From: Desulfobacterales bacterium
GTDB lineage: Bacteria; Desulfobacterota; Desulfobacteria; Desulfobacterales; UBA5852
Assembly: GCA_016735415.1 (NCBI GenBank)
Contig: JAERRP010000912.1
Location: 1-7,634 of the forward strand
Length of the DNA: 7,634 nt
Direction of reading: 5' to 3'
Position numbers and translations under genes: made by a program. Shown here one piece after another: positions 1 to 4,328 of this stretch. Positions within the stretch are counted from its first letter, which is position 1. Every line of letters begins with the position of its first letter. The notes beneath the pieces are model-generated. The model made no database searches. It was given only the letters and a program-made list of their open reading frames with translations, and was not told where the DNA came from.

Positions 1-590
1 TTCAGGGCGTTCAACATCTTTTTCCGCACTTTGGTCGGAAGCAGGAGCGGGTCGCCACCCGACATAATTGCGTTGGTTATTTCCGGGTGCGCGGCAATAT
101 AGTCGGCGGCCTTCTCAAAATTTTTTACGGTTAGATCATTCGGCAGGCCCACCATGCGTTTTCGGAAGCAATGTCGACAGTACATGGCACAATATTCGGA
201 TGTCACCACAAGCGCGGTGTAATCATATTTGTGCAAAACACCATTGCCTTTGTCATGCTTATCATCCCCGTAAGGATCCCTGGTGGTTTCGCCCATGGCC
301 CCGGCAACCACAAGTTCCTGTACATCCGGGATGCAGAGCTTGCGCACGGGATCCTCAGGATTTTCAATATCGATCAAGCTGAGGTAGTAACGTGGAATAT
401 TCATTGGATGGATGGCAACCACCTTGCGCAGATCAGCTTCTTCTTCCGCGCTTAACGGAAGGTATTGTTTGAGTTCATCAACCGTGGTGATGTTGTTCTT
501 GAGCTCTTTGAGGTAGTCCAATTGTCTCCAGTCGATATCGGCAAACAGAGACTGTCTATCGGTTGTTTTCGAATTTTGGCTCAGCGGCAT
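1..590 (-). CDS. KamA-family radical SAM aminomutase (lysine 2,3-aminomutase-like), 3'-truncated by window edge
   Basis: Only the first 196 residues are in the window. The radical SAM motif CAMYCRHC supplies Cys134, Cys138 and Cys141 (C-x3-C-x2-C) for the [4Fe-4S] cluster that cleaves S-adenosylmethionine. GGDPL at 178-182 is the SAM-binding strand motif. The preceding segment (HPMNIPRYYLSLID around 61-74 and DPVRKLCIPD around 80-89) matches the N-terminal part of lysine 2,3-aminomutase/KamA proteins, PLP-dependent enzymes that move an alpha-amino group to the beta carbon. The PLP lysine and the substrate-binding aspartates would lie beyond the left edge, so lysine, glutamate or another substrate cannot be decided. 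CRHCFRKR and GGDPL resemble EpmB-type enzymes more than classical clostridial enzymes, which I recall as HCTRRR and GGDAL. The ATG at 590 is chosen because GGGAG lies 9 bases upstream. An in-frame ATG at 677 lacks a Shine-Dalgarno and would add residues atypical of the family. It follows glnQ after 262 bases and probably has its own promoter. Confidence 0.88.
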   Translation of the reverse strand, partial: MPLSQNSKTTDRQSLFADIDWRQLDYLKELKNNITTVDELKQYLPLSAEEEADLRKVVAIHPMNIPRYYLSLIDIENPEDPVRKLCIPDVQELVVAGAMGETTRDPYGDDKHDKGNGVLHKYDYTALVVTSEYCAMYCRHCFRKRMVGLPNDLTVKNFEKAADYIAAHPEITNAIMSGGDPLLLPTKVRKKMLNAL

Positions 591-623
591 GATTACCAAC
601 TCCCAATATTTATTTGGTTCTGC

Positions 624-653
624 GCCTGCTCCGATATTTCGGTAAAAGCAGGC
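624..653 (-). promoter_or_regulatory. Bulged stem-loop in the kamA leader
   Basis: GCCTGCT at 624-630 pairs perfectly with AGCAGGC at 647-653. Inside it, CCGA at 631-634 pairs with TCGG at 639-642 around a four-base loop. A four-base bulge (643-646) separates the two helices on one side only. The element lies 34 bases before the kamA start codon, just upstream of the Shine-Dalgarno, and lacks a following U-run, so it is better explained as a leader structure than a terminator. Function is inferred from position only. Confidence 0.45.
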
Positions 654-698
654 ACAAGAGTGACTCACTTTTGGCATACCGGAGGGAGATTTTGTTTA

Positions 699-704
699 TG
701 TCAA
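699..704 (-). promoter_or_regulatory. Possible -35 hexamer for the kamA-like gene
   Basis: The minus strand reads TTGACA here, a perfect sigma70 -35 match, 109 bases before the kamA start. The best -10 candidates at normal spacing (CGGTAT or GGTATG, 17-18 bases away) are poor, so the promoter would need activation or the match is fortuitous. Confidence 0.22.
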
Positions 705-747
705 AGGTCTAATCCGAGATGATGAGGGGAGATGGCCCTATTCAGGG

Positions 748-759
748 GTGAAGCTTCAC
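748..759. promoter_or_regulatory. 12-bp perfect palindrome GTGAAGCTTCAC, possible operator
   Basis: GTGAAGCTTCAC is its own reverse complement. It sits about 44 bases upstream of the lone TTGACA of the kamA leader, where a transcription factor dimer could bind. The core GAAGCTTC recurs in the glnH-glnP gap at 2457-2464. No regulator gene is in the window to link to it. Confidence 0.25.
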
Positions 760-839
760 AAGTACAAAATCAGTGCATATGTGTAATGACCCTCTCCTGA
801 TTCTCCTAAATGAGGTTTTTATGTACCGATTATTATTAG

Positions 840-862
840 CGGGTACTAGGAATTAATACCCG
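840..862 (-). terminator. Weak hairpin over the glnQ stop codon
   Basis: CGGGTA at 840-845 pairs with TACCCG at 857-862 around an 11-base loop that includes the glnQ stop codon. The sequence beyond it on the minus strand is AT-rich but has no U-run. It may protect the mRNA 3' end rather than terminate; six base pairs with a long loop is weak evidence. Confidence 0.2.
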
Positions 863-1587
863 ACGTGTTGTAGAAATTCCTTCAATCTTTCCGTGGTCGG
901 AGATTTCAGGAGCATCTCCGGATTACCGTCCTCCGCAATTCGACCGTCGTCCATAAACAAAAGCCGGGATCCGGCCTTGCTGGCGAAACTCATTTCGTGC
1001 GTCACCACCACCATGGTAATGCCTTCCCGGGCTACGGCCGTCATCACGTTGAGGACCTCTTCGCGCAATTCCGGATCAAGGGCCGATGTGGGTTCGTCAA
1101 AAAGCATAATTTTAGGTTTCACAGACATTGCTCTGGCAATCGCAACCCTTTGTTGCTGACCTCCGGAAAGCTGGGAAGGATAGTGATTGCTTCGGTCCGA
1201 AAGTCCTACTTTTTCCAGAAGATCTTTGGCAATGGTATTGGCCTCGCTGCGGGAAGCCCCCCGAACTTTTTTCGGACCGAAAGCGACGTTATCCAGGGCG
1301 GTCATGTGCGGGAAAAGGTAGAAAAGCTGAAATACCATCCCAACTTCCTTACGAATCTCGCGGATCTGTCGCCTTTGCTGGGGCAAACAAATGTCATTGA
1401 CGATTAATTCTCCTGACGTGATGTTCTCCAGACCGTTGATACAGCGCAGTAAGGTTGACTTGCCTGAGCCTGAAGGCCCGACAATGACGACCACTTCTTT
1501 TTTCTCTATCGTCAGGTTGATGTCATGCAAAACTTCCACTTGGCCGAAACTTTTGCTGACATTTTTAAAATCAATGGCAGCGTTCAT
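853..1587 (-). CDS. glnQ: Glutamine-type polar amino acid ABC transporter ATP-binding protein GlnQ
   Basis: This 244-residue protein is the cytoplasmic ATPase that powers the GlnHP importer. All nucleotide-binding motifs are present: Walker A GPSGSGKST at 37-45, Q-loop Gln87, signature LSGGQQQ at 140-146, Walker B IMLFDE at 160-165, D-loop SALD at 168-171 and switch His197. The C-terminus (AEDGNPEMLLKSP, then RLKEFLQHV) is characteristic of the GlnQ/ArtP branch, and the length is normal. A longer reading frame begins at 1656, but the ATG at 1587 is chosen because MNAAIDFKNVSKSFG matches family N-termini and the start overlaps the glnP stop as ATGA, implying translational coupling. AAGGAT lies about 11 bases upstream. 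One oddity is FQLFYLFPHMT, with Leu88 where most relatives have a second Gln. It is the last gene of the gln unit. Confidence 0.95.
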   Translation of the reverse strand: MNAAIDFKNVSKSFGQVEVLHDINLTIEKKEVVVIVGPSGSGKSTLLRCINGLENITSGELIVNDICLPQQRRQIREIRKEVGMVFQLFYLFPHMTALDNVAFGPKKVRGASRSEANTIAKDLLEKVGLSDRSNHYPSQLSGGQQQRVAIARAMSVKPKIMLFDEPTSALDPELREEVLNVMTAVAREGITMVVVTHEMSFASKAGSRLLFMDDGRIAEDGNPEMLLKSPTTERLKEFLQHVGY

Positions 1588-2306
1588 ATTATCTTCATCC
1601 TTTTTTCGATGAATTTCAACGACAGGGCCAAAACCGATGTCATGATCAGGTAACATACAGCAACCGCAGACCAGATCTCCAGCGGTCTGAAATTACTTGC
1701 CATGATCTCCTGGCCTTGACGCGTCAACTCCCCGACACCAATAACAATAAACAGCGACGTGTCTTTCAGGCTGATGATAAACTGATTGCCCAGGGGCGGA
1801 ATAGCCCGTTTAAAGGCAATGGGTCCGATGATGTTCACAATCAACTGCAGCCGGCTTATTCCCATGGCCATGCCGGCTTCAACCAGCCCCCTGTTTACGG
1901 ATTCCACCGCGCCACGTACAATCTCAGCCATATAGGCACCGGCGTTTAAGATGATTGTAATAATGGCGGCGGTCAGGGCATCAAAGCGAACCCCCCTTAT
2001 ACCGGTGGTCACTTCAATCAGCATCGGCAGGGCAAAGTAGATAAACATGGCCTGAACGATGATGGGTGTTCCCCGGATCAGTTCGATGTAGCCAATAGCA
2101 AGTTTTTGACCGACACTGCCTATTATCCGAAAAATCCCATAGCTTTCGCCGCCTACGGTACGGCTTCCTGCAAGCCGCAAAAGCCCCGCCAAAGTTCCCA
2201 GGGCCAGACCGCCGAGGATACCGATAATGGTTATATACCAGGTTAACTTGGCACCTGCGAGCAAGGCGGGGATCGATTCCACTATGTATTTAAATTCAAA
2301 GCCCAT
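1584..2306 (-). CDS. glnP: Glutamine-type polar amino acid ABC transporter permease GlnP
   Basis: This 240-residue inner-membrane permease belongs to the His/Glu/Gln/Arg MetI-like family (BPD_transp_1 fold) and probably works as a homodimer with GlnQ. Hydrophobic spans are visible near 22-44, 73-94, 110-130, 183-197 and 210-232. IELIRGTPIIVQ (74-85) is the family's conserved TM-loop motif. The EAA loop that docks on the ATPase starts at Glu143 (EAGMAMGISR), and PPLGNQFIISLKDTSLF (170-186) follows. The tail DTSLFIVIGVGELTRQGQE closely resembles what I remember of E. coli GlnP. The ATG at 2306 is preceded by AAGGG seven bases upstream. The stop overlaps the glnQ start. Unusually, 325 structured, non-coding bases separate it from glnH. 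Confidence 0.94.
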   Translation of the reverse strand: MGFEFKYIVESIPALLAGAKLTWYITIIGILGGLALGTLAGLLRLAGSRTVGGESYGIFRIIGSVGQKLAIGYIELIRGTPIIVQAMFIYFALPMLIEVTTGIRGVRFDALTAAIITIILNAGAYMAEIVRGAVESVNRGLVEAGMAMGISRLQLIVNIIGPIAFKRAIPPLGNQFIISLKDTSLFIVIGVGELTRQGQEIMASNFRPLEIWSAVAVCYLIMTSVLALSLKFIEKRMKII

Positions 2307-2321
2307 AATGTCGCCCTTCGT

Positions 2322-2348
2322 ATTTTACCTCAATTGAGCTATTTTCAA
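2322..2348 (-). promoter_or_regulatory. Possible internal promoter for glnPQ with palindromic operator
   Basis: The minus strand has TTGAAA (2348-2343) and TAAAAT (2327-2322), each five of six to sigma70 consensus. Between them lies a perfect 10-bp palindrome CTCAATTGAG (2329-2338), a plausible operator. Against it: the spacer is only 15 bases, and a start site about seven bases past the -10 would leave an extremely short leader cutting into the AAGGG Shine-Dalgarno of glnP. Confidence 0.28.
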
Positions 2349-2443
2349 CTCGACCGCCGGCCCCGCGCTAGTTTTCAATGCATCCCTCGATTCAGGTTAT
2401 CATTTGTTGTCATGCCACTACTGCACATTCAGCCAATGGCAAT

Positions 2444-2464
2444 GATTTCGGAAATCGAAGCTTC
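2444..2464. repeat. Two abutting short palindromes
   Basis: GATTTC and GAAATC (2444-2449, 2451-2456) flank a single G, and the perfect palindrome GAAGCTTC (2457-2464) follows directly. They abut the large stem-loop at 2464-2534. They may be protein-binding half-sites or part of the same folded element; no function is shown. Confidence 0.3.
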
Positions 2465-2534
2465 AATCTACCGACCAAAATTCAGGGGTGTCTCAGCTCG
2501 CCTCAGCGCTGATTGAATTTCGGTCGATAGATTG
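2464..2534 (-). ncRNA. Long stem-loop in the glnH-glnP spacer (cis-acting RNA candidate)
   Basis: Positions 2464-2484 and 2514-2534 form a 21-bp inverted repeat around a 29-base loop. The arms differ from perfect complementarity at two places only: 2471 against 2527, and 2477 against 2521. In the plus-strand transcript both are C-A or A-C mismatches, whereas in the minus-strand transcript both become G-U wobbles, so the helix is unbroken only in the glnHPQ mRNA. The loop contains a second palindrome TCAGCGCTGA (2503-2512). There is no U-run after the helix on the minus strand, so it is not a standard terminator. Possible roles are an RNase processing site, an mRNA stability element, or a mobile palindromic repeat. 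Confidence 0.55.
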
Positions 2535-2582
2535 GGTATCCGGGGGGTTTTTAAAATAATGGCTGCGTTCTCCGCCGAACAA

Positions 2583-2628
2583 CGGGATAATTTTATTTTG
2601 CCAAACTATCCCGTCAAAGGCGGGATAA
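2583..2628 (-). promoter_or_regulatory. Alternative hairpins just after glnH (attenuator-like)
   Basis: The octamer CGGGATAA occurs at 2583-2590 and again at 2621-2628, and TATCCCG lies between them at 2607-2613. In the minus-strand mRNA the central segment can pair with either flank: with the glnH-proximal copy it forms a 7-bp stem with a 7-base loop starting a few bases after the glnH stop; with the distal copy it forms a longer-loop stem. The two structures are mutually exclusive, as in attenuators. No strong U-run follows either helix, so this may protect the glnH mRNA end rather than terminate transcription. Confidence 0.42.
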
Positions 2629-2631
2629 CCA

Positions 2632-3387
2632 TTATTCCGGTGCTGAACCGAACCATTTGATATAAATCTTGTCGTATTCACCATCTTCCATCATTTCCAA
2701 CAGGGCGACGTTGGCTTTGTCACGCAAAGCACTGCCCTGCTGAAAACCGATCCCGTAAAATGCCGCTTTGACATCGGCGCCAACCGCTTTGACCCTGCCA
2801 TGGCCGGCGGTTTTGATGTAGTAAAGCACGTTGGGCGCGTCGTGCATGGCTGCATCCGCACCACCGGTGACCACTTCCAGATAGGCCTGGCCGATATTGG
2901 GGAACTTGACGATTTTTTTTGCGCCCAGGGTATTCACATAATCAACCGTTGCCGTTCCGGTCTTCACCGCCACAACCTTGCCTTTGAGATCCTTGGGACC
3001 GTTTATGTCGGTATTTTCGGATCGCACCATGACCTTTAGACCGGCTCTAAAGTAAGGATGCGAAAAATCAATGGCTTTTTCTCTTGAGGATTTAATGAAA
3101 ATGGCCGCCAGAACCACATCCAGATTACCGGTGGTCAGGCCGGGGATGAGCCCGTTAAAATCCATGGGAACCAACTCATACTGCACGTCCATACGTTTGG
3201 CGATCCCAGCCCACAGATCAACGTCAAAACCGGTGTACTTGCCGTCCTTGCCTTTGAATTCAAAGGGCACAAAAGCCGTGTCCACGCCCACACGCAGAGT
3301 GTCGGCATAAGCAAAACTGCCGACCGTCAAAAGCATCAATGTTGCCAGAATTGCCGATAACCATTTGTTCTTAAGTGTTTTTTTCAA
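2632..3387 (-). CDS. glnH: Periplasmic glutamine-type amino acid-binding protein GlnH, with altered ligand pocket
   Basis: This 251-residue secreted binding protein (SBP_bac_3 fold) captures an amino acid and delivers it to GlnPQ. Residues 1-28 are a classical signal peptide: a KKTLKNK basic start, a hydrophobic core, and AYA before Asp29. There is no lipobox cysteine, so the mature protein should be soluble in the periplasm. DTAFVPFEF (36-44), YTGFDVDLW (51-59), KAIDFSHPYF (104-113), KFPN (161-164) and HDAPN (182-186) track E. coli GlnH closely. The start is taken as TTG at 3387, because an AAGGAGG Shine-Dalgarno ends five bases before it and the signal peptide then begins correctly; the frame's upstream ATG at 3444 would add 19 non-signal residues. 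Oddly, the usual AGITIT pocket segment reads AAIFIK (94-99). It is the first gene of the gln unit, and glutamine as ligand is inferred from similarity only. Confidence 0.9.
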   Translation of the reverse strand: MKKTLKNKWLSAILATLMLLTVGSFAYADTLRVGVDTAFVPFEFKGKDGKYTGFDVDLWAGIAKRMDVQYELVPMDFNGLIPGLTTGNLDVVLAAIFIKSSREKAIDFSHPYFRAGLKVMVRSENTDINGPKDLKGKVVAVKTGTATVDYVNTLGAKKIVKFPNIGQAYLEVVTGGADAAMHDAPNVLYYIKTAGHGRVKAVGADVKAAFYGIGFQQGSALRDKANVALLEMMEDGEYDKIYIKWFGSAPE

Positions 3388-3390
3388 TTT

Positions 3391-3400
3391 CCCCTCCTTT
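3391..3400 (-). promoter_or_regulatory. glnH: Strong ribosome binding site that fixes the glnH TTG start
   Basis: The minus strand reads AAAGGAGGGG here; the AAGGAGG core ends five bases before TTG at 3387. No ATG or GTG lies in frame at a suitable distance, so a TTG initiation codon is strongly favoured. Confidence 0.8.
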
Positions 3401-3433
3401 AATTTTGGGTGTGAATTGGATAATTGGGTGCAA

Positions 3434-3460
3434 ACTATCTTCAACGGATATAATTGTCAA
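3434..3460 (-). promoter_or_regulatory. Probable sigma70-type promoter of the glnHPQ unit
   Basis: A perfect TTGACA (3460-3455) is followed after 15 bases by GATAGT (3439-3434), four of six to the -10 consensus, within an AT-rich stretch. The start site would fall near 3427, giving a leader of about 40 bases with the strong ribosome binding site. I looked for a sigma54 promoter (GG-N10-GC), as expected for nitrogen control, and did not find one at correct spacing. Confidence 0.5.
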
Positions 3461-3680
3461 GTATTGTTGTAGTAATAATATATTTTGCAAAATTACTTGC
3501 ATTTTCAGCCCAAACGTTATCGCTCACTTCGTGTCGCTCCCGGAAGATCCGTTAATAACAGGCTAACAAGGCTAATGTCGACCACAAAAAAATATGCGAT
3601 GAAGTATGAAAGTGATCATGCTCCCCTGCCATCCTTTAAGGCTTCCGGGGCGTACGATTAAATTCTGATGGACCGTCGGG

Positions 3681-4148
3681 TCAAACCTCGCAATGGCGGG
3701 GGGGTGTGAAAGAGCGGGCCATGGGGGGCAGAATTTTGGTGATCTGGGGGCGGTAGTTTTTCTTGCGGGCCAGGCGGCGACCGGCCACGCGAATGATGGC
3801 CACGGAGACGAAAAAACCGGCAAAGCCGACAATCGCCGAACAGGCGGACTGGTCGTAGCCGAAGTCCTGGGCCACCCGCAGGCCCAGGATAGCGCCCAGG
3901 GTCAGGCAGATGATGGGGAAGATGTAGAGCAGAAAGGTGATCTTGAGGAAAGACGCGGTTTTGAAATCGAGAAGAATGCGGTCGCCCACCTCGGCGCCCA
4001 CCTCGTTGATCACTTCCACTTCGGTGTCCGGCCGCTGGGCGTTGCAGGAACCACAGGAGGCGCAGCCCTCGCAGGCCTCGGCCAGCAGGGTTTTAACCCA
4101 GGCGGTACCCGGGCCGGTTTTGGTTACAATGCCTTTTTCAGTTGCCAT
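3681..4148 (-). CDS. RseC/MucC-family membrane protein (SoxR-reducing/Rnf-associated)
   Basis: This 155-residue inner-membrane protein has the RseC layout. A short N-terminal beta-rich domain (MATEKGIVTKTGPGTAWVKT) carries a cysteine cluster CEGCASCGSC (Cys26, 29, 32, 35), which could bind an iron-sulfur cluster or zinc. Two TM helices follow near 67-90 and 102-122, then a basic cytoplasmic tail (RRLARKKNYRP). In Enterobacteria the family works with the Rsx/Rnf complex to keep SoxR reduced, and with sigmaE control; elsewhere it is simply a frequent Rnf neighbour. Here it lies 161 bases downstream of an RnfB-containing fusion, which supports a shared redox role. The Shine-Dalgarno before ATG 4148 is weak, but the N-terminus fits the family. 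Length is normal. A SoxR link is not shown by this window, so I give no symbol. Confidence 0.82.
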   Translation of the reverse strand: MATEKGIVTKTGPGTAWVKTLLAEACEGCASCGSCNAQRPDTEVEVINEVGAEVGDRILLDFKTASFLKITFLLYIFPIICLTLGAILGLRVAQDFGYDQSACSAIVGFAGFFVSVAIIRVAGRRLARKKNYRPQITKILPPMARSFTPPRHCEV

Positions 4149-4180
4149 GGTCGTTTAAACGCTATCGCCTGTCCCGACAA

Positions 4181-4200
4181 GCCGTCCCTGTCAGGACGGC
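4181..4200 (-). promoter_or_regulatory. 7-bp hairpin in the rseC-like leader
   Basis: GCCGTCC (4181-4187) pairs perfectly with GGACGGC (4194-4200) around six bases. It lies 32 bases before the rseC-like start codon and is preceded, in the direction of transcription, by an AT-rich stretch (about 4240-4206) that is the best place for a promoter in this 161-base gap. With no U-run after it, it could be a leader structure or a terminator of the upstream redox genes lacking a T-tract. Confidence 0.35.
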
Positions 4201-4303
4201 CGAGGATAAAATCATTTATGAGGTTACAATAATAACGCTTTTCCCGGTGTCACGCGTCGTGTATCGACGAACCGGACGAGGCCGGGTGCGCGGGTCTGTT
4301 TAT

Positions 4304-4328
4304 GCCGCATCACGCAATGCGGCGTGAT
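4304..4328 (-). terminator. Two interlocked hairpins over the stop codon of the RnfB-GltD fusion
   Basis: GCCGCAT (4304-4310) pairs with ATGCGGC (4317-4323), and ATCACGC (4309-4315) pairs with GCGTGAT (4322-4328). Both stems are perfect 7-mers with six-base loops and they overlap, so only one can form at a time. The stop codon (4312-4310) is inside. No U-run follows, so Rho-independent termination is doubtful; 3'-end stabilisation is an alternative. Confidence 0.35.

Larger units (their letters stand above)
591..852 (-). other. Intergenic region between glnQ and the kamA-like gene (kamA leader)
   Basis: These 262 bases hold no convincing gene on either strand. In the direction of kamA transcription I see, in order, a weak hairpin after glnQ, the purine-rich stretch around 788-809, the 12-bp palindrome at 748-759, an isolated TTGACA at 704-699 and the bulged stem-loop at 653-624. 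The length and structure suggest an independent kamA promoter with a structured leader. I do not recognise a known riboswitch: the conserved blocks I would expect of a lysine riboswitch are not apparent by eye. Confidence 0.5.
2307..2631 (-). other. Structured 325-base glnH-glnP intergenic region
   Basis: I see no credible gene here on either strand; the short open frames are low-complexity overlaps with no recognisable domain. In glnHPQ mRNA order the region contains alternating hairpin segments (2628-2583), a G/C run (minus-strand CCCCCC at 2549-2544), the 21-bp stem-loop (2534-2464), two short palindromes (2464-2444), about 90 bases without obvious structure, and a possible promoter before glnP. 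Such a long structured spacer between binding-protein and permease genes is consistent with processing or attenuation that lowers glnPQ relative to glnH. Confidence 0.6.
3388..3680 (-). other. Intergenic region between the rseC-like gene and glnH
   Basis: These 293 bases are AT-rich near glnH and hold no credible gene. The glnH promoter and ribosome binding site lie at the glnH end. The side next to the rseC-like stop has only a weak nested stem (CCCC 3623-3626 with GGGG 3647-3650, GCC 3628-3630 with GGC 3640-3642) and, further on, a separate T7 run on the minus strand (3592-3586) with no stem directly before it. A tandem GGCTAA lies at 3561-3576. Confidence 0.45.

Noticed and set aside
68..722. 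Three overlapping plus-strand open frames at the left end
   Set aside because: Most of this is antisense to the KamA-like gene, where the radical SAM motif is unambiguous; the part beyond 590 shows no domain.
785..822. Terminator-like CCTC/GAGG followed by TTTTT on the plus strand
   Set aside because: Only four base pairs, long loop, and no plus-strand gene ends here.
1588..1656. Upstream in-frame ATG at 1656 for glnQ
   Set aside because: It would add 23 atypical residues inside the glnP coding sequence; the ATGA overlap start at 1587 fits family length and coupling.
2334..2684. Short open frames in and around the glnH-glnP gap (2334-2516 plus, 2493-2684 minus)
   Set aside because: The translations have no recognisable features and overlap the inverted repeats and the glnH end. 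Structure at the nucleic-acid level explains the region better.
3485..3515. Possible sigma54 promoter upstream of glnH (minus-strand TTTGGGCTGAAAATGCAAG)
   Set aside because: The GG and GC elements are 8-9 bases apart rather than the strict 10, so spacing is wrong.
3586..3592. T7 run on the minus strand after the rseC-like gene
   Set aside because: No stem lies immediately before it; the nearest weak nested stem is about 30 bases away, so it is not an intrinsic terminator.
3693..4232. 179-codon open frame on the plus strand
   Set aside because: It lies opposite the RseC-like gene, is Gly/Ala/His-rich without a domain, and has no ribosome binding site context that beats the sense gene.
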